From the NCBI GenBank assembly GCA_035943635.1, contig DASZBX010000080.1, positions 62,001 through 126,000 of the forward strand: DNA of 64,000 nucleotides, given 5' to 3'. This document shows, piece by piece, positions 17,135-25,920 of the stretch. This stretch comes from DASZBX01 sp035943635 (lineage in GTDB: Bacteria; Actinomycetota; Actinomycetes; Streptomycetales; Catenulisporaceae). Both the position numbers and the translations under genes were made by a program. The first letter of the stretch is position 1; each line of letters opens with the position of its first letter. The notes below the pieces were generated by a model. It did no database searches, was not told the origin of the DNA, and saw nothing but the letters and a program-made list of their open reading frames with translations.

Positions 17135-17566
17135 TCACGGCGAAACCGTCTCGATGCGCGACTTGTGGCGCGTAGCGCTGGGCACGGCCTGGCTCAACAG
17201 GACACGGTCGGTGGTGAACGCGACGAACTCCGGCTCTTCATCGCCCCCACTCAAGGCTTCGTACATAAGCTCGAGACACCGGCTTTGGAAAGCCGGATCA
17301 ATGAAGCCACTGAAGGCCAACAGCCATCCCGCCGCGGCGTGACCGTCCAGACCGAACCGCGCGAGGACGGGCCAACCATGCGCGACGACCAGGGCCTTGA
17401 GAAACTCCGTGTTCTCCACAGCGTGGCGACCCGACGCCTCACGGACGGAGGTCGGCCCAGTACCCGACTCGTGCGCCTCGGTCATCGCACTGATGTCGCG
17501 CGCCAACCGTTGGCCAAGCTCCTGGGAGATCAACGCGTCGGCCATCGTAGTGACGTCGCCGCTCAT
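17135..17566 (-). CDS. DUF6624 family protein
   Basis: The 143-residue product matches the actinobacterial DUF6624 pattern: ENTEFLKALVVAHGWP, then GHAAAGWLLAF, DPAFQSRCLELMYEAL and the closing FVAFTTDRVLLSQAVPS. Function is unknown; no catalytic residue can be assigned. The ATG at 17566 overlaps the TGA of a 38-codon gene directly upstream (ATGA), so translation of the two is coupled. A downstream ATG at 17545 is possible. Confidence 0.7.
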   Translation of the reverse strand: MSGDVTTMADALISQELGQRLARDISAMTEAHESGTGPTSVREASGRHAVENTEFLKALVVAHGWPVLARFGLDGHAAAGWLLAFSGFIDPAFQSRCLELMYEALSGGDEEPEFVAFTTDRVLLSQAVPSATRHKSRIETVSP

Positions 17567-17679
17567 GGGGCGGCTCCAATGGCGATCGAAATGACGAGTC
17601 CGCAGGCAGCACATGGATCGCGCCGCACGTTCCGAGCATCAGTTCCCAGACTGGCAAGCGAAAGCTGACGGTTGGTCAT
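17563..17679 (-). CDS. 38-residue CxxC peptide coupled to the DUF6624 gene
   Basis: A small gene starts at ATG 17679 with a strong AAGGAA ribosome site 7 bases upstream. Its TGA overlaps the ATG of the DUF6624 gene. The peptide begins MTNRQLSLASLGTDARN, continues with RRDPCAACGL and ends in a hydrophobic VISIAIGAAP tail. The layout (polar leader, CxxC, hydrophobic end) resembles a ribosomal peptide precursor, but no modification enzyme is nearby. It could equally be a leader peptide. The strong ribosome site and the coupling argue that it is translated. Confidence 0.55.
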   Translation of the reverse strand: MTNRQLSLASLGTDARNVRRDPCAACGLVISIAIGAAP

Positions 17680-17970
17680 CAGTGTTCCTTCCAACTGTTT
17701 GGCTAGCTCGGGGCGGCGGCAGCGTGGTGACACCCGTCACCCGGACCAAACCTGGTCCCGTCAGATCCCAGGGTCGATAAGGACTGGTCCACACGGAGCC
17801 AGGTGCCTCGCGCCGCACTGGCAGCGTTGGCCACGCAGAGGAGAACCGTCACTGAATTTCTGGTCGACCTCGGCGTGCACCTGCTCGACACTGTGATCCC
17901 CAGTGCAGACGACGCAGTACCCGCACCGTACTCCTCCGCCTGCGGCGTGATCGAGATTGTCAGCGGACTC

Positions 17971-18627
17971 TCATGGCCACGGCGGCGGCCTTTGCAGGGC
18001 CGCGTGCGCGATCAGCGGTCGTGTTATCGACCTGCACCGGCGCAAGGACCGTGAGGTGGGAGCAGATCCTTGACTCACCACATGTCTCGCCGGGAAATCT
18101 GCTATGGCGCGGGGTGGCAGTGTGGCGTCACAATTGTCGACAGCGGGAGGCTCGTGCTCGCCCACGTCGCTCACGGGACTGGGCGCCACGGACCTACGGT
18201 CCTGCCGCATACCATTCGCACAATCGTGCGCGCGGCGGCAGAGCGAACCGCTCCTTCCCTCCGTCCAACCGCCGAGATACAGCGGCCGGTTCGACCGGCA
18301 CCGCCCACAACCACCGTTACCCCGCGCTAAGGGCGCAACTCGACGGTGGCAGGTGACGTTTGGCCCCTTGGCCAGATCGAAGGCCTCGTACCATGCTGCC
18401 ACGAGGGCACCGTTGAGCTCCAGCACCCGATCGCACGCTTCGGCGAAGAGCCTGGTCGCCCGGCGCTCAGCTTTCTCCACCTTGGCGATGGTAGAACCGG
18501 AGAAGAAAACGTACTCGCCGAGCTGCACCTGGGAAAACCCAGCCGCGACTCGCCCGCGGCGCAACAGCGCACCAAACGATGCTGCCGGCGAACTGTGCGG
18601 GGCCAGCGCCCGCGGGACCTGGCCCAT
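17971..18627 (-). CDS. XRE-family regulator with aberrant C-terminus
   Basis: The first 90 residues are a clear XRE helix-turn-helix (GALLRRGRVAAGFSQVQLGE, then SGSTIAKVEKAERRAT and FAEACDRVLELNGALVAAWY), as in the N-terminus of DUF5753 regulators. After about residue 92 the sequence becomes Arg/Cys-rich and shows no DUF5753 ligand-sensing domain. The protein is therefore probably truncated and the gene may be decaying. The ATG at 18627 overlaps the stop of the ATPase gene (TGATG) and has GGTGGAG upstream. Genes of this pair type occur together in whiJ/abaA-like loci of actinomycetes. Confidence 0.6.
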   Translation of the reverse strand: MGQVPRALAPHSSPAASFGALLRRGRVAAGFSQVQLGEYVFFSGSTIAKVEKAERRATRLFAEACDRVLELNGALVAAWYEAFDLAKGPNVTCHRRVAPLARGNGGCGRCRSNRPLYLGGWTEGRSGSLCRRAHDCANGMRQDRRSVAPSPVSDVGEHEPPAVDNCDATLPPRAIADFPARHVVSQGSAPTSRSLRRCRSITRPLIAHAALQRPPPWP

Positions 18628-19232
18628 CACTCCACCTGGCCCGCGCCGGGCGCCAAGGCGACCGCCATCACGCCGTCCACCGGCAACCGCGACACAGACA
18701 ATGGTCGGCATTGCTCCCGGGACGCGCCGCGCCCGCCTGGGCGCGCGACGCCCCGGCCACCGACTGCTGAGATGTTGGTTAGATCCTGCGCCTCGGCGAG
18801 TCGCTTTTTCTCCTGCGTGGGCATGGGAGCGAGCACAACGAAATACACGGACCTGCCGACGAGTGTGCACGTCTCACCCCAACTGGCGGCAAGCGCGCCG
18901 ACGATGGTGAGACCCCGGCCGTTCTCGTCATGGGCCGCGGCCTGTGTCGGCGCGGCCTGACGACCTGCACCGCGGCCAGGATCGTGGATCTCGACCTGCA
19001 ATCCGCCCGGCGTTTCGCTGACATCGACGGTGATCTGCGCCGTGTCGGCCAGCTCCGGTGGTACGCCGTGCAGCAGGGCATTGGTTACCAGTTCGCTGGT
19101 CAGCAACTCCACTACATCGGGATCCACGCGGCTTCTCCAGTCGTGCAGGATGGCCTTGACTATGCAGCGTGAAAGCCTGACGGATTCGGCGGCCGCAGGA
19201 AGCTCGAACCTGACCTTTCTCGCCGTGACCAT
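18627..19232 (-). CDS. RsbW-like ATP-binding protein (GHKL fold)
   Basis: The 201-residue protein has the GHKL ATPase signatures of the anti-sigma/RsbW-like group widespread in actinomycetes: N box ELLTSELVTNALLHG, then IHDPGRG and the lid ENGRGLTIVGALAASWG. Such proteins bind ATP and in many cases a partner regulator, acting as kinases of anti-anti-sigma factors or as simple switches. The C-terminal 60 residues are not conserved family sequence. ATG 19232 follows AGGTGG; GTG 19244 is an alternative. It is coupled to the XRE gene downstream, so the two probably act together in differentiation-type regulation (inference). Confidence 0.8.
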   Translation of the reverse strand: MVTARKVRFELPAAAESVRLSRCIVKAILHDWRSRVDPDVVELLTSELVTNALLHGVPPELADTAQITVDVSETPGGLQVEIHDPGRGAGRQAAPTQAAAHDENGRGLTIVGALAASWGETCTLVGRSVYFVVLAPMPTQEKKRLAEAQDLTNISAVGGRGVARPGGRGASREQCRPLSVSRLPVDGVMAVALAPGAGQVE

Positions 19233-19660
19233 GAGGTTCACCACCTTTCCGTCAAGCGATTAGCGACATACGTGAGCCGGTAAACTTGTGACATTCGGCT
19301 GTCTGGACGGCCCTTGGACGCCGGGGCGGCCCGGCTCCACTTGCTGCGAACCCGGCCAACCGTCAAGCATCGCGCCTTCCCACCGTGAGGCGGGTTGTAT
19401 GGGCCAGGGCTGCGATAGCTCGCTGGATGAGCTTCGAGCGTTCTCATCTCCTGGCTCACCACAAGGCCCCTTCCCATATCTCCAGCGCTACCGCGGGTAG
19501 TTGCAGGGTGCGATCCCAGAGTTGCCGCGCTGGCGTGGCACGGCCAGCGCATGCGGGTATCACCCGGGTACCACGCGGGTGCCACCTGCCCCGTGCTGGT
19601 AGTGCGGCCCGGTTTGCCGGGCATACCGTCAGCAACGAGCCCCGGAAGGAGACGCTGCGC
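19233..19660. other. Divergent promoter region
   Basis: No gene is supported here. The stretch lies between the divergent ATPase and TPR-regulator genes and should contain both promoters. GGAAGGAG just before 19661 is the ribosome site of the rightward gene. Confidence 0.4.
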
Positions 19661-20980
19661 ATGGGCGAAGGAACTCGGCTGCGAGAACTCGTTAGCCAGC
19701 GGCAGTGGACGTATCAGGCGTTCACGATCCAGTTCGCACGAGCAGCGCGCACGGTGGCCGACCGCGACGGAGAACCACGTCTGGCCCGGTTGACCGTGTC
19801 GGAGACTACGTACCGCCGCTGGACCGCGGGCGCTTTGCGCACCCGCCCCGGAGCGGACGTGTGCCGAGTCCTGGAGGAGCTCTTCCAACGCCCCGCCGCC
19901 GACCTGTTCGCTACAACGCTGGCGCCCCAACGCGCGCCGGCCGTGTCGGTCGAGGAATTCAGCTTCAAAACTTCGATAAGGGAGAACCTGACCGTGGCCG
20001 CCCGCAACGCCCTGCGTTTCACCGCCTTGTCCCAAACCGGCGCCGACCCGACAGCCATCGAAGCGCTGACCGGCGAAGCCGCCCGGCTGGCCGCGCTCTA
20101 CCCGACAGCGCCGCTGCACGAATTCCTCGGCGACCTGGTCAACCTCCAGGAGGTCACCTACCGGCTGCTTGAATCGCGCCAACAGCCTACCGTGCAGCGC
20201 GACCTGCACCTGGTGGCCGCCTTGTCCACCGGACTGCTGGCCAAGGCCTCCCACGACCAAGCCGATCCCAGGACCGCGATGACCCTGGCCCGTGCCGCCT
20301 ACCTGGCCGCCGACTGCGCTGGCCACCCGGGGCTCAAGGCCTGGGTTCGCGGCATCCAGGCCTTGACCGCCTACTGGGCCGGATGGCCTCAGGAGGCCGC
20401 CGACTTCGCCGCCTCTGCGCAAGAAGCATCTCTGACCGGCACGATTACCGCGTGGTTGCCCGCCCTGGAAGCTCGCGCCCATGCGGCCCTCGGTGACGTC
20501 GGCAGCGCTCGGGAGGCCTTGAGGCGCACCCGGACCGCCCGCGACCACTTCGCCCCCTCCGACCTCGACGAGTTCGGTGGCCTGTTGACGTTCCCGGCCG
20601 CCCAGCAGACCTACTACCAGGCCGAGGCACTGGTACTCGCCGATCCGGCATCGCCCGAAGCACTCGACGCCGCGACCCAGGCTGTCGCCGCCTACAGCGA
20701 CCCCGACTCGCCGCATTGGGCCTTCGGCGACGAGGCCGGATCCCGCACCCACCAGGCGCTCGCCCTGATCGCCACCGGCCAGCTCGACGGCGCACTCGAC
20801 CTCCTCGACCCGGTGCTGAACCTGCCCCCGGCCCAACGCACCCACGGCATCGCCGTGTGCGTGCGCCGCATCGCCACCGCCCTGCCCGCTCAATCCATCG
20901 GCCAGCCTCGGCTGAACAGGCAGATCCGCGAGAGCGTGGAGGAGTTCGACCACACCACCCTCCGGGCGCTCACCCGGTAA
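19661..20980 (+). CDS. HTH-like/TPR regulator
   Basis: This protein of about 439 residues has an N-terminal DNA-binding-like segment (LRELVSQRQWTYQAFTIQFA, VSETTYRRWTAGALRTRPG) related to XRE domains. From about residue 110 to the end it is made of TPR-type helices (AMTLARAAYLAADCAGHPG, ARAHAALGDVGSAREALRRT). Such proteins occur widely in Streptomyces as orphan regulators. ATG 19661 has a strong GGAAGGAG ribosome site. The stop is 9 bases before the GNAT gene start, so the two are an operon. The substrate or signal is unknown. Confidence 0.75.
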   Translation: MGEGTRLRELVSQRQWTYQAFTIQFARAARTVADRDGEPRLARLTVSETTYRRWTAGALRTRPGADVCRVLEELFQRPAADLFATTLAPQRAPAVSVEEFSFKTSIRENLTVAARNALRFTALSQTGADPTAIEALTGEAARLAALYPTAPLHEFLGDLVNLQEVTYRLLESRQQPTVQRDLHLVAALSTGLLAKASHDQADPRTAMTLARAAYLAADCAGHPGLKAWVRGIQALTAYWAGWPQEAADFAASAQEASLTGTITAWLPALEARAHAALGDVGSAREALRRTRTARDHFAPSDLDEFGGLLTFPAAQQTYYQAEALVLADPASPEALDAATQAVAAYSDPDSPHWAFGDEAGSRTHQALALIATGQLDGALDLLDPVLNLPPAQRTHGIAVCVRRIATALPAQSIGQPRLNRQIRESVEEFDHTTLRALTR

Positions 20981-20989
20981 GGTGCGATT

Positions 20990-21583
20990 ATGCCCCATCC
21001 CGTCACCATGACCGGGCCGCGACTGAGCCTGTGCGAATTCACCGCAGCAGACGCCCCCGCTCTGCACGCGATCTACGGCGATCCGGTCACCACCGAACAC
21101 CTCTCGTTCGAACCGCGCACCGAGGACCAGATCCACGCCCTCCTCGAACGCATCCAGCACAGTGCCACCGAGCAACCCCGTGTCGACTACACCTTGGCTA
21201 TTCGCCTGGCTGATACCGGAGAGCTGATCGGGACCGGGCGGCTGGCACTGAGCACGCCCGACGTCGGCGGGCCCAACGCCGGGCTGAGACCTGACAGTCC
21301 GGCCGCGCAGTTCGGACTCGCCATCCACGCCGAGCACTGGCGTAACGGTTACGGGCGCGAGGCCCTGAGGTTGCTGGTCCGCTACGCCTTTACCGAGCTT
21401 GAGGTCGCCGAGGTTTGGGGAGCACGGGGGCCGGCCAACACTGCATCCCGAGCACTCATGGAAGCCGCCGCATTCTCCGAGACGTTGACCATCCCTGACC
21501 ACATCACCAAGAGCGGCGTCCCACGCGACTCGATCGTCCACACACTGAACCGCGCCGACTGGGCCGACGAACAAGTCGGATAG
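20990..21583 (+). CDS. GNAT family N-acetyltransferase
   Basis: The 197-residue product is a RimJ/RimL-like GNAT enzyme. RLSLCEFTAADAPALHAIY opens the fold, QFGLAIHAEHWRNGYGREAL contains the acetyl-CoA binding turn (normally Q/RxxGxG/A; here RNGYGRE), and a terminal strand follows. It would transfer acetyl from acetyl-CoA to an amine, possibly a protein N-terminus or an antibiotic. It follows the TPR regulator by 9 bases with AAGGTG as ribosome site. Confidence 0.85.
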   Translation: MPHPVTMTGPRLSLCEFTAADAPALHAIYGDPVTTEHLSFEPRTEDQIHALLERIQHSATEQPRVDYTLAIRLADTGELIGTGRLALSTPDVGGPNAGLRPDSPAAQFGLAIHAEHWRNGYGREALRLLVRYAFTELEVAEVWGARGPANTASRALMEAAAFSETLTIPDHITKSGVPRDSIVHTLNRADWADEQVG

Positions 21584-21854
21584 CGGTCCGAGTTGCGCGC
21601 TAAACTCGACGAAAGGTCGCCAAAGTCGGCAGCCATCCAGCAGTTGTAGGTGTTGCTTCAGGTTGTGGCCAAGGCCGGTCCGACGAACTTGCAGAACGGC
21701 TGCAAGGAATTTCGACGTGTTCACGCGGGGTTGCCTCTCGACGGCAGTCGCGTGTCCGATCCTGTCGGTCGCAGCGAGCCTGCTTGAGTGGGTCACTACC
21801 AAGTAACCGCACCGGTGCAACCCGTGACGACATACTTGCGCAAACTTGCGCAGT

Positions 21855-22709
21855 CTATTCGACTTCCGCGAGAGCCCGTTCGATGATCGTGCGGGCGGCC
21901 GGCCCGAAGACCGCTGTCTCGGCCAGTTCGGTGAAGTTACGCTCGTACATGGCGATCTCGTGGTCTGCAGCGATGTTGAGGAAACCGGAGACCAGCTCGA
22001 CGCTGACTTGAGTGCGGTCGAACATGAAGAACATCTCGACGGGCCATTGCAGCGAGCGGTCGACGTTGGCGGGAACGATTCCGAGCGCCATGGAGGGCAG
22101 CGTTTGTACTGCGAGTAGGTGGCGCAACTGCCCGGCCAGAACATGCGGGCCGCCGATTTGCATTCTGAGGGCAGACTCTTCGAGCACGATGCAGAATCGA
22201 TGGCCGCCTTCGTACACGATGTGCTGGCGTGCCATGCGTTCGGCGACTGCCGCCTCCACGTCGTCGACCACGACACCGCGCCTCGTGCGCAGAGCCGTCA
22301 GCACCGCACGTACGTACTCGGCGGTCTGTACCGGCCCCGGGATCATGACAGAGGAGTAGATGCGAAATTGCTTGGTGCGTTCATAGAGATCGCGCACGTC
22401 AAGGTTGAGCTTGAGAAGACCGTGTCGCTCAGTGCGGCGCCAGTCCAGCCACATCGAGTCGACGGAGTGCAGCTGTGCGACCAACTCAGGGAGGGATTCC
22501 TGTGCGCCGCAGGCTGTACACCATGTATGAAGGTCTGCTTCACTGGGTCGCTGGCCACCGCTAAGGATCCTGGACGTCTTGGTCTCGTGCCATCCGGCGC
22601 GGCCGGAAAGTCCACGAGCGGTCAGGCCCCCGTCCTTCATCAAGTCGCGAAGACGGTCGGCGAGGGCCTGACGCGCTGCTTGGGCGCTGGAGGATGGATT
22701 GCTTTTCAC
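21855..22709 (-). CDS. XRE regulator with DUF5753 domain
   Basis: The 284-residue protein has an N-terminal XRE helix-turn-helix (LADRLRDLMKDGGLTARGLS, then KTSRILSGGQRPSE) and a C-terminal DUF5753 domain (IYSSVMIPGPVQTAEYVRAV, AERMARQHIVYEGGHRFCIV, LQWPVEMFFMFD). These Scr1/WhiJ-like proteins are abundant in actinomycetes and usually regulate a small partner gene beside them. It starts with GTG 22709, 15 bases after the DUF6879 stop, so it is the third gene of an operon with that gene and the 78-residue gene. Confidence 0.9.
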   Translation of the reverse strand: MKSNPSSSAQAARQALADRLRDLMKDGGLTARGLSGRAGWHETKTSRILSGGQRPSEADLHTWCTACGAQESLPELVAQLHSVDSMWLDWRRTERHGLLKLNLDVRDLYERTKQFRIYSSVMIPGPVQTAEYVRAVLTALRTRRGVVVDDVEAAVAERMARQHIVYEGGHRFCIVLEESALRMQIGGPHVLAGQLRHLLAVQTLPSMALGIVPANVDRSLQWPVEMFFMFDRTQVSVELVSGFLNIAADHEIAMYERNFTELAETAVFGPAARTIIERALAEVE

Positions 22710-22724
22710 AGGTAGGTTGCGGTT

Positions 22725-23234
22725 CTAGCGCGGTGTGTAGTCCTCGTGATCTGTTCCACGCGTCCACGCATCCTCGAATGACCTAACGCATGCATCGACC
22801 ACTTCGGCGTCGTCCACGATCTTCGACCCGAGGTAGTCGCCGTCAGCTGAGAAGAATCCGAAGCGCACGCGAGTCCCGTCAAGGATCCACAGGTCGTTGG
22901 CCGGCAGGAGGAGTCCTTCCGCAGCTTGGCGCACGAGCCAACGCACCCGTTCTCCTGCCGCAATGTTCAAAGATGTAGTGATCGAATGCTCGAACTTGAT
23001 GTAGTCGCTCACGGGCTCGTTGATCACGCGCACGCGGCGCACCTGCACGCCGCGCGCGACTGTCTCCTTGACGAGGTCGAACCAATCCTCGTACTCCTTG
23101 GCGCCATCGACCTTCTGGCCATCGCACCACGCACGGTACGCAGGTGAGTCGGCGATGTAGAGGTCGCGCAGCTCAAGGTGCTCGGCGGAGCTCACACACC
23201 CTCCGAGCAGTTCCTCAAACGACAGCTCGCTCAC
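22725..23234 (-). CDS. DUF6879 family protein
   Basis: The 169-residue product matches DUF6879: HLELRDLYIADSPAY, WFDLVKETVARGVQVRRVRV, VSDYIKFEHSIT and LWILDGTRVRFGFF. The function is unknown, but it is a regular partner of DUF5753 regulators. GTG 23234 is chosen because the family begins here; it overlaps the preceding small gene by 20 bases in another frame. Possible roles are effector or ligand-binding partner of the downstream XRE protein (inference from co-occurrence). Confidence 0.85.
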   Translation of the reverse strand: MSELSFEELLGGCVSSAEHLELRDLYIADSPAYRAWCDGQKVDGAKEYEDWFDLVKETVARGVQVRRVRVINEPVSDYIKFEHSITTSLNIAAGERVRWLVRQAAEGLLLPANDLWILDGTRVRFGFFSADGDYLGSKIVDDAEVVDACVRSFEDAWTRGTDHEDYTPR

Positions 23235-23451
23235 GACAAGCCTCCAGGAGGATCTCGCGCATCCGCGCAGGCAGACGCACGACCGACTCGTGGGGCTGGA
23301 GCGGACTGCGCTCGTTGACGCGCGCCAGTACAACGGGGTCGGTCACGGTGGTCCCCTCGAACAGGAAGTCGCCGGTCTCCTCGTCGAGGAACACGGCCGG
23401 GCAGTTGCCTCCGGGGTTTTCGGGGTCGATTCCTACGAACTTTATCGCCAT
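23215..23451 (-). CDS. Conserved 78-residue partner protein of DUF6879 loci
   Basis: The small protein reads MAIKFVGIDPENPGGNCPAV, then FLDEETGDFLFEG and VVRLPARMREILLEA. This matches a short family seen in front of DUF6879 genes in Streptomyces; its function is unknown. The ATG at 23451 has AAGGAG about 7 bases upstream. It is the first gene of the three-gene minus-strand operon and overlaps the DUF6879 start by 20 bases. Confidence 0.8.
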   Translation of the reverse strand: MAIKFVGIDPENPGGNCPAVFLDEETGDFLFEGTTVTDPVVLARVNERSPLQPHESVVRLPARMREILLEACRERAVV

Positions 23452-23659
23452 CAGTTGCTCCTTCGGGCATGGCTTGCGCGGACTTGCTCGGCTATCGAGG
23501 CTGACAAGCCCTCCGCGCACTGCTACCAAGTGGAGCACCGTGGGTACCGATGCGACCAGACGTCGTTCGCTGCGCGCATGAAATATGCAGAATCCGCACA
23601 TCAGTAGCGCGTGCGCTCGGTTACAGTGGGTGCATTGACCGCGGAAGGGGAGGCGTGCC

Positions 23660-24970
23660 ATGGCGCCGGCGCGGAAAGGGCGAGCCCAACATGTGGGTGC
23701 TGCGATCAGAGAAGCCCGCCGGGAGCGCTCCTGGACGCAGGAGCAGCTAGGGCAGCAGACAGGGTACTCGGCCTCCGCGATCAGCCGGATCGAGGCGGGT
23801 CGTACACGGCTGGATGTCGACACCATCCCTCGCTTCGCCGCCGCACTCGACCTGCCTCTCGAACACCTCGGCCTCACCACGCCCGGCATCCAAGTTCCCG
23901 AACGGAGCGCACGTTCGAGTGAGACGGGTATTAGGCTCCACGCCCATGGAGAGGGAAAGTATGGAGTCCACCACCCGCACCGCGGGCCAGCGCACCTGGA
24001 GACGGCCAACCCTATGACCACACTCCGAGCCCTATCGGCTGTACGAGAGTCCGTGACAATCGCGCTCAACAGTGATCCTACGACCGATGAGTTGGCGTAT
24101 ATCGTACGCGCGGCGGCCGAGCACTATGCGCAGATCTACTCCAAGATCCCGCCCGGGATGCTCTACGAGGAGATCTACCAGACCCGGGCCGCTGTCCTCG
24201 AGGCCTCTCCCCCGGACCGGGACATCCTCCGGGCTAGCGGCTGGCTAACGTCTCTCCTAGGTAACCTAAGCTTCCACTTGAGCGATACAGCCGCCGCACG
24301 CCTGCATCTGACCAGCGCGGCCAGCGTCGGGCGACGGCACGACGACCTCGACCTGCGCTCCTGGGCAAACGGTGCACTCGCCATGGTGGCCCGATCCACC
24401 GGCGACCACGACATGGCTCTTAGGTTCGCCCGAACTGCTGTAGACGCCGCTCCGCCCGGGCTTCGCCGCGCCCAGGCACTTATGTGGGCCTACCTACCAA
24501 CGTTGGCAGCGCAAGGCGACGCTGACGAAGCCGACTCCACTATTGCCGAGGCTGATAGGCAACTGGAGGCCGCCGAAAGTACAGAGGCCCCCGGCCGATT
24601 CGGATTTGACCTGGCCGAACGCAATCTGCACGAGGCCGACGCTCAACTGCTACTTGGCCGGCATGAGCGTGCTGCCCGCATTGCGGAGACATCCATGGAA
24701 GGGTGCGAGCCGGGCACACCAGCATGGGCTGCTGCAGCACTGGCGCTAGCCCAGGCCGAAACCACCAGTTCAGCGGCGGATGCTGTCGCCCGGGCAGTCG
24801 ACGTACTAGACCGAATTCCGCCGGAAAGACTCCGCGCAACAGCACGCACCCGGCTCAGCTCCCTCACGCACGAGGTGGCAGCTCTCGGAAGCCGGGCGTC
24901 GGCGGAACTGGGTGAGCGCATGCGGCTACTGCCGACGCTTGTGGATATCCACGGCTATCCGATCGGTTAG
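23660..24970 (+). CDS. XRE regulator with TPR C-terminus
   Basis: The 436-residue protein starts with a canonical XRE helix-turn-helix (GAAIREARRERSWTQEQLGQ, then SASAISRIEAGRTRLDVDT). From about residue 130 it consists of TPR-type helices (LTSAASVGRRHDDLDLRSWA, LLLGRHERAARIAETSMEG). ATG 23660 is preceded by GGGGAGG. It is divergent from the DUF6879 operon and may control it (inference). Residues 80-115 form a His-rich linker (HGEGKYGVHHPHRGPAH). Confidence 0.85.
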   Translation: MAPARKGRAQHVGAAIREARRERSWTQEQLGQQTGYSASAISRIEAGRTRLDVDTIPRFAAALDLPLEHLGLTTPGIQVPERSARSSETGIRLHAHGEGKYGVHHPHRGPAHLETANPMTTLRALSAVRESVTIALNSDPTTDELAYIVRAAAEHYAQIYSKIPPGMLYEEIYQTRAAVLEASPPDRDILRASGWLTSLLGNLSFHLSDTAAARLHLTSAASVGRRHDDLDLRSWANGALAMVARSTGDHDMALRFARTAVDAAPPGLRRAQALMWAYLPTLAAQGDADEADSTIAEADRQLEAAESTEAPGRFGFDLAERNLHEADAQLLLGRHERAARIAETSMEGCEPGTPAWAAAALALAQAETTSSAADAVARAVDVLDRIPPERLRATARTRLSSLTHEVAALGSRASAELGERMRLLPTLVDIHGYPIG

Positions 24971-25062
24971 CCCAACTATCGCTTATATGTTTCTCGTAAG
25001 CGTCGAGCGAAATCTGCCTCTCGATTTTTACCTCAAGTAACTACAAACCTCTGACACGCCCC

Positions 25063-25269
25063 CGGCTCGTCGGCTCCAGCCTGATCCGCCTCCACGACTA
25101 CACGGTCGCGCAGCGCGCCCTCGAAGAAGCCGCGACTACCGCGATGCCTGGATCGAAAAACCTCGCCATTGTCCTCGCCAACATCGCGCAGTCCCTCGCA
25201 AGGTCAGGTCAGGCCGCGACAGCGAGGTTGTCCCGAGTCTCGTGGATCTTCGGTGGCGGTCTGGGTTGA
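25063..25269 (+). pseudogene. Remnant of a TPR regulator
   Basis: A frame without a start reads RLVGSSLIRLHDYTVAQRAL and LAIVLANIAQSLARSGQA, typical TPR sequence like the C-terminus of XRE/TPR regulators. It stops at TGA 25267-25269. No N-terminal part is present upstream, so this is debris of a lost regulator. The rest of 24971-25659 holds nothing I recognise. Confidence 0.6.
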
Positions 25270-25659
25270 TTCTATGCGGCCCGGACGTGCTTGGTTGACG
25301 GTTTGGTGTGCTCGGTGCGGGTGGTTTCTGCGAAGCGCAGGGTACTGCGTCCGCACTCGCGCACACCCGTATCCCGGACCGGGAGCCCTGGTGCGCCCGG
25401 TACATGGCGACCATCGATGCCTTGTCGAGCAACTGGTAGGTCGTGCCCGAGGCACTGGCCGCGCAGGTCACATAAGTTAGCCGGAACGTTCGGGCGTGAT
25501 CGTGAAGATCTGGTGGCCATGCGGCGGAGCGGCGACCGGGCAGGATGGGCGTTGGAGGCCGGAGTTCGGAACTTTGACGGGTTGACTAGAGACTTCGTCG
25601 TCCGACCGGGAGTCTCCATGGGCGAGACGCCGGACCGGGTGCGCGGGTACCGTTGTGGC

Positions 25660-25920
25660 ATGGCGACCCCATCGACACCCAGGCCGGCACGCGATGAGCG
25701 AGAGTTGGCCGAGCTACTGGCTCGCGGCAGGCTGATCGGTCCGGCGATCAGCCTGCTCGGGCTTCTGGATCTGGCGTGCTGGCGGCGCGGTGGAGACGGT
25801 CCGTATCTCATTCTGGGCATCATCGCCGTGCTCGGTGGTCTGGCGGTCACTGCGGGCGGGATGTCGGCATATCGGCACCTCAGGGGCGACCGGGCGGCAC
25901 GACGGGGTCGACCGCGATAG
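25660..25920 (+). CDS. Small two-helix membrane protein
   Basis: The 86-residue product has two hydrophobic segments, LIGPAISLLGLLDLACW and YLILGIIAVLGGLAVTAGG, with Arg-rich ends (YRHLRGDRAARRGRPR) that would face the cytoplasm. No family is recognised. It starts at ATG 25660, and its 3' end overlaps the convergent HTH gene by 41 bases. Confidence 0.5.
   Translation: MATPSTPRPARDERELAELLARGRLIGPAISLLGLLDLACWRRGGDGPYLILGIIAVLGGLAVTAGGMSAYRHLRGDRAARRGRPR

Noticed and set aside
14169..17679. A ribosomal peptide cluster made of the CxxC peptide, DUF6624 and the ABC transporter
   Set aside because: No lanthionine, radical-SAM, YcaO or protease gene is present, and the transporter lacks a peptidase domain and is separated by the Nudix gene. 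Only the peptide-DUF6624 coupling is supported.
19238..22276. A 1012-codon open frame on the minus strand
   Set aside because: It is the antisense shadow of the TPR regulator and GNAT genes on the plus strand, with no family match. GC-rich sequence keeps long antisense frames open.
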